Shown: positions 34,843 to 46,299, counted from the first letter of the stretch. The stretch is 64,000 nt of DNA from Pelobates cultripes (GCA_933207985.1 OW240912.1:77130829-77194828), one strand, 5' to 3'. The notes: generated from the letters alone by a model not told the origin. Program-made: numbers and translations.

Positions 34843-34980
34843 ATGAAGAAACACGTCTTACTACTATTCACGTACAGGGGACTAGTCAGAAAAGGAAAAA
34901 AGAGCAAGAGACGAAAATGGCCAATTATATCATTAGATCGGCCATTCCCGGTGATTGTAAGGACATCTTGCGGCTTATAA
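34843..34980 (+). promoter_or_regulatory. Upstream ORF overlapping the SAT1 start
   Basis: The only ATG between the presumed transcription start and the SAT1 ATG opens a 45-codon frame beginning MKKHVLLLF and ending at TAA 34978-34980, two bases before the exon 1 donor. It lies in the +2 frame relative to SAT1 and overlaps it by 64 bases. Its start context is weak (C at -3, A at +4), whereas the SAT1 ATG has A at -3 and G at +4, so leaky scanning is expected. Confidence 0.5.
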
Positions 34981-37900
34981 AGGTGATTAGCCCTCTGGCA
35001 ACCTGTCTACTGCATGTCGATGGGCGGAAAGAGAGCCAGCAGTAGCCCTGGCATTGGCCCCCTCTCATTCGAAGGGCTATGATGGAGTTTGGCCCTATCA
35101 TAAAAACAGGTTCAACCATTTATATGCAGGATCCACAGCATATGGGAGGGTGGTTAAATTTTTTTTTTTATAAATAATTTTTACATTTTTATTACAGAGC
35201 TCGTTGGAAATTAGACAGATGGCCTTAGCTAGGTTGAGAAGTCCTGTACTTAGTTTTGTCTTGGTTCTTTGACTAGCACCTACCTACCCATCTGTCAGAA
35301 CTGTACAGAATGTAGCCAGGATATTGGTGTCTATATGTAGACGTGGCACATTTTCAACGAAATTTGATATAAAGTATCCATTTAAAAAAAAAAAAAATGT
35401 AATCTGTGCACTGTTAATGGTGGCTTCAGTTGTGAGACGTTCAAAGGCCCTTGTGTGCCCCCTTGGCAGTGCTGCCAGTCCTGGAACCGTAATCTATAAA
35501 GGATGGTCTTTGTAGGAGTATTGTATGTTGGCAACATTCTTTGTAGCTATAACAAGCTTCGTGTGTGCGGGGAAAGTCAAACTTATAACTATAGTTTTCC
35601 TCCTTGAGTGTAACAGGCACATCTTACCTGTCTTTGTCTGGGGTGGCTTTGTAACTACAACCTTTGCGGTATTGGTGGCCCTAATGTTAAAGAATCCCTT
35701 TTTAAACCTACAAATATATGGGATTTTAACATCACACTTGTGTTTTGGCTCCATTAGTATTTTATTAATTATTTTTGGTTCTTGTGGTGTGGGTTTTTTT
35801 TAAATTTTTTTTTTTATTTAGAACATACTTGTCCTTTTAGGTATGATGCATATTAAAGTGCCTGTGTGCATGCTGGTAGGCTGTTTTTGTCCCTATAAGT
35901 GGTTGTGGTTAGAGTAAGTTAACGGGTTAACTTGAAGTAAAGCATTAGAGAAGGTTAAGTCTTAATGTCACACTGACTGGTATTGACCTAATAGATACTG
36001 AAGTCGCATAGAGAGGGAATGTGCTCTGAACTGGTGTGGTACATTCAGTATGCATAGTCTGCCAGTTTGCTGCTCTTGCACAACAAATTTCTTAAACCGG
36101 CTATAAATAGGTCATAATTCTAAACTCTTCCTCCTTCCACAGGAACTTGCTAAATATGAAGAAATGGAGAACCAAGTAGTGCTAACGGAGAAAGGTATGT
36201 TAGGAGTGTCACCTTTGTTTTGTTGCTGATGTATTGTAAGGGTTAATGAGAATAAACATGGCTCCCAGTACTTTGTTTTGCATCTGCTTATTGGGCAATA
36301 TGCCAGTGCATTCCCATGAGCCTTTACTCTGATGCTTATGTAAATATGATAGACTGAAGTGTAGGGGTGTTCATTAAATGTATTTTTTTTATTTTTTCTA
36401 CAAAGATCTGCTTGAAGATGGATTTGGCGAACACCCATTCTATCACTGTCTTGTGGCTGAAGTGCCAAAGGAGAACAAAACTGTTGATGGTAATGTGTTT
36501 AATGTTCTCGTACATATGTATTCTCTTCCTGTTCTGATCCTTGCAGACTTTGTATTGACCCATACGCCAATGCAATCTGTTAAACCATATCTTCTCTAAT
36601 TTGTCCCCAATCTTCAGGTTACAGTCTCTAGCTTCGCCATGTACATGGCCCTTCCGTGTACATGGGTGGGCGGGGAGGTAACTAAAAGATCGTTACACAA
36701 TAAAGTAGATGAGCATGAAACGAGGTAAGGCCAACAGGGATGACCCCCTGAAAAATTGTACAAACAAACACGGTAGATCAGAAATCCCATGCAGCTGATG
36801 TAAGTTTTCATGTGGCAATTTCACCAACAAGAATGACGTTTTGAAAGAACCTCCAGGCTTTCATTTCAGACTTACCTTTTTATTTTTATCAAGTTGGGAA
36901 ACGAGTTTGAAGAGCAGCCTGTTCTTCTGTGAAACATTCTTAACATGTTAGCAGTCCATCTGTCACCATTCCTCATACTGTATATTTTCACTTTTCCCTT
37001 TTTTTACCTCCTTTGTGATCTGGAGTGGACTGTTTGCCATTTTGTATTGATTTAAAGTTTCATCAGTCACTGCAGCTAGGAATAACTTTGAGGATTTAAG
37101 ATTTGGATTCTAGGATTTATTTTTTTAAATGTAGTTGCCTCAAATACATAATTACACTGATCTCCTTCTGAACTGCCGTGTGAAAGGAAATGAATAATTG
37201 ACTTGTATTCTTTAATGTTTGTTTCTTTTATTGCATAATGACATAAAACAATCAGCATTCTTGTATTCCAGATAACAAATAAGCTGGTCAATTTAACACT
37301 ACTTCTCAAGACCAGAAATTTCATTTGATATGATTACAAAAAAATTTCTTCAATGAAGAGTTCTGTAAAATTAAGGGGGTTGGATGAGAAATTTTGTTGT
37401 AGATAGGACAGGCTGGAAGAAGTCTCTTCACAAATGTGTACTGTCATTTTAATGTTTGACATTGAAATGCCTCATCTGTATTAACATTGTTTATTTCTGT
37501 ATTGCTCATATAACCAACTTGTTTGTTCACAGGGTTCACAATTGTTGGTTTTGCAATGTACTACTTCACGTATGACCCATGGATTGGAAAACTGCTTTAT
37601 CTTGAAGACTTCTATGTGATGAATGAGTTCAGAGGTAGGACTGTGATCTAGTGACTAATGCCCCCCATTATTGGAAGTCCCTGAGGCTGGCAACAAATAC
37701 AGTCCCCAAACATGCATTGATATAGCTGGGTATTGTCCTGGCACTGGTTCTTAACACTCTCATCAGCACCCAAAATCCAGTCCTCAACTGTTGTAATCAT
37801 GTTGGGCTGCTGTCAACCATACGTTCGTTGCTGTGGAAGCACTACTTTTCCCAGTGCTCTAACTCTTTAATGAGCTAGCTTTATCACATCTTATAGTGGT

Positions 37901-38531
37901 GAGCACCCTCCCACCAGCATGAGATGCTCCAATCTAGAGTGTTTACTACTAGTTCATGGTTTAATCTTATCCAAAAGACTACAGTATTCCAGAAAACTAT
38001 GTGCACTAAATGTTCCCACAACCCTCATTGCCTCAGTCTTGGTATTGTAGCAGTTGCTTCTTTTTGTATTTGTACTTTGACTTAAGACTTTCCTGATGAC
38101 TTGTACACATTAACATTTTTAGATAAACATTATATATATTTTATTTAGGGTCTGGCATCGGATCAGAGATATTCAAGCATCTAAGTCAGGTACGTTTGCT
38201 GTTGGTCTTAATTAAAATTGACATGCAAATGTTGGGATTATAAAAATGTGCTCCAACATGTTTATGTTAATTTATTTGTTTTAAACAAAGTTAAAACTAC
38301 AGATCATTATTGTTGAACACTGTCCACCTCCATTAATTTTCAGGCTGTTTTTTATTCTAGATTGCTGTGAAGTGTCGTTGCAGCAGCATGCACTTCCTGG
38401 TTGCAGAGTGGAATGAACCGTCCATCAAATTCTACAAGAGACGTGGAGCATCTGATCTGTCTACCGAAGAGGGATGGCGCCTGTTCAAAATTGATAAAGA
38501 GTACTTGTGTAAAATGGCATCTGAAGAATGA
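34917..38531 (+). CDS. SAT1: Spermidine/spermine N1-acetyltransferase 1
   Basis: Cytosolic GNAT enzyme that transfers acetyl from acetyl-CoA to the N1 position of spermidine or spermine, the rate-limiting step of polyamine catabolism and export; it acts as a homodimer. Coding exons: 34917-34982, 36143-36194, 36406-36489, 37533-37634, 38149-38189, 38361-38531, all with GT donors and AG acceptors, 516 bases, 171 residues as in mammals. Motifs: [20 protein letters not shown] (43-62), [11 protein letters not shown] (77-87), Glu92, acetyl-CoA loop RGSGIG (101-106, usually RGFGIG), [13 protein letters not shown] (133-145) with catalytic Tyr140, and C-terminal MASEE (167-171), matching the MATEE degradation signal. 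Start chosen by homology and a strong context (AAAATGG). No frameshift or stop; intact host gene. Regulation is described under the promoter, upstream ORF and poison exon entries. Confidence 0.97.
34983..36142 (+). other. SAT1 intron 1
   Basis: Donor GTGATT, acceptor TTCCACAG. 1160 bases; a T-rich tract near 35160 and an A-run near 35384 are the only features. No additional exon recognised. Confidence 0.9.
36547..36677 (+). promoter_or_regulatory. SAT1: Candidate SAT1 poison exon in intron 3
   Basis: Mammalian SAT1 carries a premature-stop exon of about 110 bases in intron 3 that is included when polyamines are low, sending the mRNA to decay. Here a pyrimidine-rich acceptor (TTCTGATCCTTGCAG, AG at 36545-36546) and donor GAG|GTAACT at 36678 delimit 131 bases; continuing the SAT1 frame from exon 3 meets TAA at 36597-36599. 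A nested alternative uses the acceptor CCCCAATCTTCAG (AG 36616-36617), giving 60 bases with an in-frame TAG at 36629-36631. Either form ends the protein after residue 67 plus a few new residues. The exon contains a 12-bp hairpin and a G-rich run just before the donor. Splicing is predicted, not observed. Confidence 0.65.
36637..36665 (+). promoter_or_regulatory. Hairpin inside the candidate poison exon
   Basis: CCATGTACATGG (36637-36648) pairs with CCGTGTACATGG (36654-36665) over 12 positions (one U:G), with loop CCCTT. The stem ends 12 bases before the donor; GGGTGGGCGGGGAGG lies between it and the splice junction. The left arm is also self-complementary, so dimer or alternative pairing is possible. 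Confidence 0.6.
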
Positions 38532-38571
38532 AGATAGACTCCCTCTCCAGAGCAGCAGATTATTGACTAAA

Positions 38572-38577
38572 AATAAA
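38572..38577 (+). terminator. SAT1 proximal polyadenylation signal
   Basis: AATAAA 40 bases after the stop codon, followed by a U-rich stretch; probably the main mRNA end. Confidence 0.65.
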
Positions 38578-38836
38578 AACTTTCATCTCTTGCTTGCTTA
38601 ATGATTCCATAGTGTATCTGCATGTTAAAGTTTAGACAGTGGCTTTCTTCGCATGATCTTTCTTTCCATAACTAAAGTATTTTTTTGGCTCAAGGCTGTT
38701 GTGAAATAGATATTAATTTCAAGTTCCTTTCATCCATAAGATGTGTGGGCATATATAACTTCATTCTTGAAAGTCATTTGTGTACAGTGTACACACACCT
38801 GTGTAGGGTTTTTGTATAGTGAGCTTGTTTTTACAA

Positions 38837-38842
38837 ATTAAA
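38837..38842 (+). terminator. SAT1 distal polyadenylation signal
   Basis: ATTAAA followed by GTGTTCTG and TTTGTCTC, a possible alternative 3' end giving a 3' UTR of about 330 bases. Confidence 0.5.
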
Positions 38843-38879
38843 GAACAGTGTTCTGCTAAATTCTTTGTCTCACTGATCC

Positions 38880-39805
38880 TTGGGGAGTAGAGCATCTGGG
38901 TAGAATCTCTAATCCTGTAGACATGGTATTCTAAATGGTAAATAACTTTTAAACCATGTTATCCTTCTCACTCATGAGTATACATTGTAGCGAAATGCTT
39001 TGCATTTATGGGACCATTGGTGTAGAGGATGGTAACTAGCAGACCTGTAAAAGCTGATGGCTTGCATTGAGGTTCTCCTTAAATTGCAGCATGGCAATGA
39101 CCTCACACAGCAGTCGCATTCCAGGGTTTAGTGCAGTGTTAAGAGGATTGGAGTTGGGGAACAAATAACAACCCATCATGGTCGCATAGCTATGGTTAAT
39201 CAAGATTTATGTAGGTCAAAAGCAGAAACTTGCGTTTTCAGAGATGTAATGTCACAATGAACATATCCCCAACATTGACTCTCTTAGTATGTTACATGGG
39301 CTGTAAGGTGTGTGACATGTAAGCTTAACACTACAGTGAGTCTCTGCCCAAACAATTCTTTGCTTACAAATAAAGTTAATGGTTAATCGGCCAATGGAAA
39401 ATCACAGCGGTGGATGATATCTGGGGGGAAAAAAATCACTTTATGATTTGAATTGGGGATAATTCAAATAACTATAATTGAGGCGGCTGGTTGTTTCAAT
39501 TTCTAACATTGTGACCTCATCAGTTTCATATGATTCTGTAATCAGGAGTTGGGAACACATCAAGCGGTCTTAAAGTGAACCTAAAGTCAGTAAAAATAAA
39601 CCTTGTGGAAACTAGGTTTCATTCTGTCTTTCCCTTTGGCAGTTATATCCTAGTCTAGAGCGTTGGACTCAACAATGTTGTCAGCCTGGATGTTGACATC
39701 ACCTGTGATTATCCTCCTTTACATCAGTGGATTGGAGATGTGCATGCACCTCCAATCAAATGCTGCTATCCACTGCATTTGATCGTTGAATAGTGTTGTA
39801 CTGTC
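38880..39805. other. Downstream flank of SAT1
   Basis: No recognisable exon, RNA gene or defined element. Confidence 0.4.
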
Positions 39806-39813
39806 ACGAAGAC

Positions 39814-40730
39814 CAGGGCCGTCTTTAAGGAGGGGCAAAAGGGGCTGGGGGCCCTAAGGCAGCTGCCCCATGGGCCCCCTGCAGCACCTGAGGTAATCAG
39901 GGGCCACAGCCCTTTAATACTGCTCTGGACCGGGCCCATGTAATATGGGGGTTGACTGAATACAAACACACAGCTAGCCCCTCACACACTGCCCTGTGAT
40001 CCCTTTTCTTCTCCGTGGCATGCTGGGAGGCAGTGAGGTCAGATCACTTCCTCCTCAGTGCCGCTGGGGAGGATGCACACACCACACGGAGGAGGATGCA
40101 AGCATTGTTGGGGAGAGGGACAGAGAAAGCTCATGGCAGACTCCCATCAGCCTGGGCCAACAAGCTCCCACTGGACCCCAGGGAAGCCACCTTTCTGTAC
40201 CCAAAAGGTAAGGAGACAGGAGGGTGGCTAAATAGGTTTTGTTTTTTGTTTTGCTTATTTCTGATATCACTTTTATTCAAGTGTTGGTGTTTGTAATGTA
40301 ACACACAGGGAATAAGTACATGTTAAAAATCCTAGAAGAACCTGACAGTTCCCTATTAAATATAAATTTTAAAAGTATTTATTTTAACATATCATTGCAT
40401 CAAGTGTTATCAAAGGCTGTATACCATTTCCAAATGTCACTTTTGCCAAATTCTGGACCAGGGTATGTAAGAACAGAGCTGAGACATTATTATGGCCAAG
40501 GTTGCTGGGAGTTGCTGTCAAAGAGCTGCTAGAAGGCAGAGATTAAAATATGTAAATGTACACATATATGTGTGTGTGTATCTGGCTGTGTTTGTGTCAG
40601 TGTGTGTATCTAGCTGTGTTTGTGTCAGTGTTTGTATCTGGCTGTGTTTGTCTGTGTGTCAGTGTTTCTGTGTGTATGTATACCTGTGTATGTGTACTTG
40701 TGTGTCAGTGTGTATGTGTACCTGTGTGTT

Positions 40731-40765
<35 letters not shown>

Positions 40766-41749
40766 GTCAGTGTGTGTAAGTGTGCATCTGAGTGTGTGGT
40801 AATGCATACATCCAAGCATTTTAATGCCAACACAAATACACTCCATCTCTAGCATTGTACACATATACACCCCTGCATTTATACCTTTATGTATGTGTGT
40901 ATCTGAGTGTGTGTGTACATACCTGTGTCAGTGTGTGTGTGTACCTCTGTGTGTGGATGTGCCAGTGTGTGTGTGTGTATCAAAGTGCTTGTATCTGTGT
41001 GTCAAAGGGTGTGTATCTGAGTGTGTGTGTGTATGTCCAGTATGTGTCAAGGTGTGAGCATGTGTCAGTGTGCCTATGTGTGTATCTGCGTGTTAATGTG
41101 TATGTGTATATGTGTTATAGAAATCGCACAACATGCAAACAGAGCCCTGCAAACACAAACATTACATACAAACACACCAGTTTGCTGAAACACCAATACT
41201 ACACACAAATGTACACAACACTACATCCAAACAACCCCCTGCATGCAAATACAAACATTACAAACACATTCCTGTATTAAAACGCAAAAATTATATACAA
41301 ACACCAACTCTACACACAAAAGTACACCTGCATTTAAAAGCCAACACTACAGACAATCACACATTACTGCATTCAAACGCAAACACTACACACAAGTACA
41401 CCACTGCATTCCAATGGTAACAGTACATACAAATACACCCCTACATGCACACATACACTCTATACAATAACATGCTGACATTCAATTGCACAAACACCGC
41501 TCAAAAATACAACCCTGCAAGGATGGTAGATCCCCACCTGGCATAGCATCACAGGAGTTGTATGACAGATGGGGATCTATCTTTTCTTTACTCTTGTGCT
41601 ACAGGGCAGGCCTGAATTATTATTTTTTTGCACCAAGGCACTCTCTACATTAGTTTCGCCTCTAGGTTGGGGTGGAGGGAGTGATTGCATGCCCAGGGGG
41701 CCCAAGCAGATGCTTGCCCAGGGTCCAATCAATATTAAAGACGGCCCTG
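39814..41749. mobile_element. hAT-like element with perfect 8-bp duplication
   Basis: Termini CAGGGCCGTCTTTAA and TTAAAGACGGCCCTG are perfect inverted repeats. ACGAAGAC at 39806-39813 is repeated at 41750-41757. Interior: GC-rich part, then a TGTGTGTATCTG minisatellite (40565-41120) switching to ACACAAACACTACA units (41130-41470). No transposase. Confidence 0.88.
40565..41470. repeat. TG/CA minisatellite with strand switch
   Basis: TGTGTGTATCTGTGTGTCAG units up to about 41120, then A-rich CACAAACATTACA units. Long Cys/Val frames are artefacts. Confidence 0.85.
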
Positions 41750-41821
41750 ACGAAGACCACTACTAGAGGTACATTAAAACTTGCAATGAAAGCATTGAAG
41801 TTTTTAGTTGCTCTCCCTCCT

Positions 41822-41901
41822 TTAACCCCTTAAGGACCAAACTTCTGGAATAAAAGGGAATCCTGACATGTCACACATGTCATGTGTCCTTAAGGGGTTA
41901 A
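41822..41901. mobile_element. TTAA MITE, copy 3
   Basis: 80 bases, inverse orientation relative to copy 1 (TTAACCCCTTAAGGACCAAA ... TCCTTAAGGGGTTAA). Confidence 0.8.
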
Positions 41902-43097
41902 ACTGCAATGTCTTACATTGCAGGGTTAAAGAGACAGGATAACTGCACCCAGATGTCTGAGATTAAGTGGTCTGATTAAAGAATCCATTTTAATCTTGTT
42001 TAGTTTTATTGAGGCAAGCATCTGCACCATTCTACGCCTGTTTTAATGTGTGAAATGGTAAAGGGGCACGGAAGCCAGGAAGTGGCCCACTTATGTTTAA
42101 AACCTATGATGCATTAAGAAAATTCACTGTCAAAGTTCCTGGCTGACATATGATCCCTTTCCCCCTCCCCAAAAAAACCCACGATTATCTATAATCCAGC
42201 AATGTGTCTTCTCTCTGCTCTAGTTCTGGGAAATAAACACTCCAGATCAATTCAATGCTTCCCAGAAAAGCAATTAGAGGTAAGGTAAATGAGCAGTAAT
42301 GCTTATTATAAAGAAGCATTGAATTCATTGCTTCTATTTGAGATTTTGAACTTGGCAAGTGTTGAGGTAGGGAGAATGAGAAAGGGATCCTTCCTGGCTG
42401 GTTAATATACTTGAGGTGTTGCCGGAGGCTTTATAAAGGTGCCAAATCCTATTTTTATTTTTTAGAAAACTGGGCAACAAAGTAATCTGGTTTAATTCAT
42501 GTATGCATTGGTTTGTCAATGAAATTGGCTTGTACTTGTCATTTGCCATCAACTTATGGGAATAGGCATCTTCTCAAAAGACACAATGCATGCCAAAAGC
42601 ATCTAATTGCTTAAAAATATTTGTGCAGGATGTGGGGTTTAACAGAATCCGCCATAGAACCTCACTTTATATTTCTGCACAAGTGTTAACTCATAGTTAA
42701 GCGAAAGGGGCTGAACAAACAAAGCTGGTGAAGGAGGGAGAGCTTTAGGAAAGCATATCCCCCTTCCCCGCAAAAGATACAAAGACCCCACTAGTAACAG
42801 CGCCGTTTTAATTTAATCATTTGATTTCCAGGATATTGAAATTGTCAAATATTCTGTTTGGAATACTGCTAAAATATTGTTTAATGTTCTTGCTGTTTAG
42901 AAAGGAGAGGATGGGTCAAAAAAGGATATCTGTGTTATGGAAACATGACAGAGATTTTACATGTGAACAATAGCATTCACATTGTAAACGTCAATAGGAC
43001 ACTTCAGTTGTAGCTGCCACTTACGCACATTAATCTACCAAGCATAAACATGTCCATGCTTTTTCTTTATTGTTTGTTCAACTAGTATATAGCCTGC
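41902..43097. other. Unassigned intergenic sequence
   Basis: AT-rich; nothing recognised. Confidence 0.4.
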
Positions 43098-43130
43098 CAG
43101 GGCCTGACTGGGACAAGAAGTAGCAATGTC
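43098..43130 (+). mobile_element. hAT-like left terminus
   Basis: CAGGGCCTGACTGGGACAAG matches the family whose right end is at 918. The rest of the element is not traced. Confidence 0.35.
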
Positions 43131-43399
43131 AAGCTTTAGGATTATTTTTACATTTTTCTTTATAATTATTGCAAAAAAACACACATACACATAAAAAAGG
43201 AAAATTAAGGCGGGGTGGGGTTTGGGACTGAAACTGCCAGCTCCCAACCGCGAATCACATAATCCGCAAATATCTTGAAACCAATTTACCAACTGGTCAA
43301 ATTAAGACCACATAACAACCTGGGGCACTGAGGGGAACAAATAGATGCCCCAAAGACCGGGAAGGCCAAACGCAAAAAACAGGGCCTACTTCCCGCCGA

Positions 43400-44067
43400 C
43401 CCTCCACCATCTGGAGACTTTCCTCTGAGGCTATCGGGTATATGACGACCTAGACGCGGAGGGAGAAGGTTCCTCGACACCCAACTGTGCCCCCGCAACA
43501 ATAAAGCGCCGTACACAGAAAGTACAGTAGAGCTCACCTGCAGAACAGCCTGATATTGGAGTACTGTTACAACGACAGGCGCCACCCAGGGTGGCTGCAG
43601 CAGAGGCCTCCACTGCTCCGACGTGTCCTACACCACCAGCCCATTCACCTGCAGCACAGGCAGAGGGGGAACAAAACAACATGCTTCCAGCCCTTAAAGA
43701 AACGGGAACACACCCTTGCCACGAAACAGGGCATCCAACAATGGATGAAAGAACTCCAAGACTTACTAGCCACAGATATAGGCACCATTAAGGCGGATGT
43801 TCGCCAAACCACGGACAGAGTAAACGCCGTAGAGGAGAACATTCTTAAAATAAACAATGGTGTATCTCACCTCACAGACATGCTGAACACATTACAAGCA
43901 GCTCACCAGGCGTTAGCGGTACAGGTATCCACGCAAGGGGACCGCCTGCGCCTCAATCACATCCAGCTCCGCGGGGTACCTGCAGCGATCACACCAGCTG
44001 AACTGCCTCACTTCCTCAGGAGACTAATGAACACCATCCTGTCTCCTACAGCTGCACATAGAGTCAG
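43400..44067 (+). pseudogene. L1/Tx1-type ORF1 fragment
   Basis: The frame 43556-44137 contains a heptad-like coiled coil (TDRVNAVEENILKINNGVSH) followed by RLRLNHIQLRGVP and LPHFLRRLMNTIL, the wording of the RRM-like domain of L1-type ORF1 proteins, which bind RNA. The protein is cut after about 170 codons where homology to the repeat at 30.2-30.5 kb begins (about 44067). A GC-rich 5' part precedes it. Truncated and inactive. Confidence 0.55.
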
Positions 44068-44345
44068 TGTTGTAGAACCGAACACAGGCGATCATGGAAG
44101 TACAAAGTTGTTCGGGAGTTTCAGTGTCCAAAAATAGTTCCATAAACTCGACGACCAAACACCACTGCTTGTGTTCATGCGAACAAGATGGCCTCCACCT
44201 GGTCATCCTCCATAGGAAATGAGGCCACCCAGACGAACACCTAGAACCCTGCAGTGGCAATCAATAAAAAATATCAATTAGGCTTAACAAGCTCCAGGGT
44301 GGTCTCCGGTTCGTGCGGCTGTTCGGTTCCCAAACCATATAGTCC
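44060..44345. repeat. Partial copy of the 29.6-30.5 kb element
   Basis: Shares TTGTTCGGGAGT/GTGTTCGGGAAGT, ACTCGACGACCAA, CAAGATGGCC-like and AGGGTGGTCTC blocks in the same order as 30265-30460. Confidence 0.5.
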
Positions 44346-44462
44346 AAATACACTAACAGAGGCTTTTACTTCACATTTTGCAGGGTCCATAGGCTGGCAA
44401 GCAGGCTCCTCCAGAAACTCGTGGCAAACTCACTTGGAAAGGGGAGTTTGTCACAGTTTCCT

Positions 44463-44540
44463 TTAACCCCTTAAGGACACATGACGTGTGACATGTCATG
44501 ATTCCTTTTTATTCCAGAAGCTTGGTCCTTAAGGGGTTAA
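44463..44540. mobile_element. TTAA MITE, copy 4
   Basis: 78 bases, almost identical to copy 1 at 9711, same orientation. Confidence 0.85.
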
Positions 44541-45124
44541 GCATATTTCAAATCTCTGCTAGCAATAGCCTCTTCTTCCTAGCAGACTTTCTGAAGCTTT
44601 CAATCACAGATGTCCCAATTCCATTCAATGAGAAGTGTTTGCAAGGAAGGTGCTCTGGGCTATTGCTGTCTCTTGAGTTCAGCACCAGTGAGCTAAACAA
44701 ACCAGGATGTAACAGGACTGGCTGTCTTAATGCCAGCGAGAGGTTAACAAAGTTCATTTATAAAAGTTCAAATTTTTATTGAAATTGACACTTTTATAAA
44801 ATGGAAAAAAAAGGAGGACATACTATTTGTCATAGCAAGGGTACCTAATTCATTGTTGCCCCATGGAATATTGCTATATTATTTATTATTATTTTTTTAC
44901 ATTCTTTATTTTTCCGTGCTGAGAATCACAAAACGTGCTTGTAGTGCCACAACAGCAGGTGCAAGCTTAGAAGGATAACACAGGATGAACAGTATTATGG
45001 CACTCTGTTAAACAGCACATTTTTAAGAGTAAGTTTAACACATTTTTTATGAAACAGAAATATAATACAGTCTGGGAGTTGCTTAGCCTACTAGCTCACT
45101 TATTTAACATAAAGTAATGGTTTA
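44541..45124. other. Unassigned intergenic sequence
   Basis: 44880-44990 resembles a retroelement tail in antisense (TTCTTTATTTTTCCGTGC, compare 5916). Nothing else recognised. Confidence 0.3.
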
Positions 45125-45736
45125 TAGGCATGTGCATGGGGAAAATTTTCGGTTTGGTTCGGCATTCCGAAATTCGGGATTTTCGCAATTCGGGACTTCG
45201 GCAATTCGGCAACTTCGGAAATTCGGCAACTTTGGCACTTCGGAATTTCAGAACTTCGGCATTTCGGAATTTCGGGACTTCGGCACTTCGGAATTTCGGG
45301 ACTTTGGCACTTCGGGACTTCTATTGCAGCCGCTTAGTAGATAACTCCCTAATTCCCACGGTATTAGGGAGTTATCTACCAAAAGGCTGAAAGACCTAAA
45401 TTGGTCTTTCAGACAAATTTACTAATACTAAGTAAAAATTACTTAGTATTAGTAAATTTTGCCCCTACTCGCTAAAAAATAAAATAAAAATAGGGTCCCC
45501 CCTCCCCAGCCCCCACCCGTGACGTGCGGGTAGGGGCCCTAAAGTAAAATGATGGGGGGGGACCTATTGTCCTCCCCCCGGCCCCCACCCCTGAGCAGCA
45601 GGTGGGGGCCCTAAATACTAATAAGAGGGGGACCTAATGTCTTCCCCCCTGGCCCCCACCCCTGAGCGGCGGGTGTCCGAATTGCCCAAAATTCGTCCGA
45701 ATTCATATTCGGAACGAAACAAATTGCACATGTCTA
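45125..45736. mobile_element. TTCGG-rich MITE, long copy with stacked hairpins
   Basis: Same termini as 6601-6857 (TAGGCATGTGCA / TGCACATGTCTA). The middle holds three consecutive perfect hairpins: 45338-45353 with 45363-45378 (16 bp), 45387-45396 with 45403-45412 (10 bp), 45415-45434 with 45440-45459 (20 bp). They are followed by about three units of a 75-base G/C-rich tandem repeat (GGCCCCCACCC, GGGGGCCCTAAA; 45495-45672). Confidence 0.75.
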
Positions 45737-45943
45737 ATGGTTTAGCCATTGCTGTGTGGACACAGAAACAAGAGTTAGGACAAGCTGTTTATCGAGTAAG
45801 AGTAGTGGTATGTGTTTCAACTAGATGGAAAGCTTTGTGGCTGGTACTTGCTTAACGACTTCTTTGTGTTGTGTCTTAATTCAGGTTATATGCTAAGTTA
45901 GGTAGGCTAAAAGTAATAGGAATAATGGAACACACTAGACCAG

Positions 45944-46010
45944 TGGTTCCCAAACTTTTTAGGTTGAAGGTGCCCTTAATATTTCAGTATTTTTCCAGGG
46001 CACCACAAGT
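45944..46010 (+). mobile_element. hAT-like MITE left part
   Basis: CAGTGGTTCCCAAACTTTTT is a typical hAT MITE start; the right end is not found. Confidence 0.4.
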
Positions 46011-46299
46011 AAAAAATTCTAGGTTGTATATCTGTACAGCGCTGCCGTATTTATTGGTGCTATCGTGTAACATACAGTGTTGGTGTATGAAGGGGTGCTT
46101 GTATACATTTATTGTGTTTTAATGCAGGGGTGTGTTGTCTGAATGTAATGTTCACTTTTAAAGGTGGATGTACATTTGTGTTTAAGTAAAGGGGTGTGTT
46201 TGTGTTTTTTTTGTTTGAATGCAGGAGTGTGTTTGTACATAATTTTTGTGTTAGATTGCAGGAGTGTGCTCATATGTTGTGCTGGTGTTTGACTGCTTG

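Noticed and set aside
36664..36677. G-quadruplex at the poison exon donor
   Set aside because: Three runs of three or more G plus one GG only; at best a two-layer structure. Kept only as a G-rich run near the donor.
34917..38531. SAT1 as a processed pseudogene
   Set aside because: All five coding introns with consensus splice sites are present, along with a promoter, and the frame is intact.
39490..39530. CTGATGA on the minus strand followed by GAAAC, as a second hammerhead
   Set aside because: The sequence between the boxes does not form a stem II.
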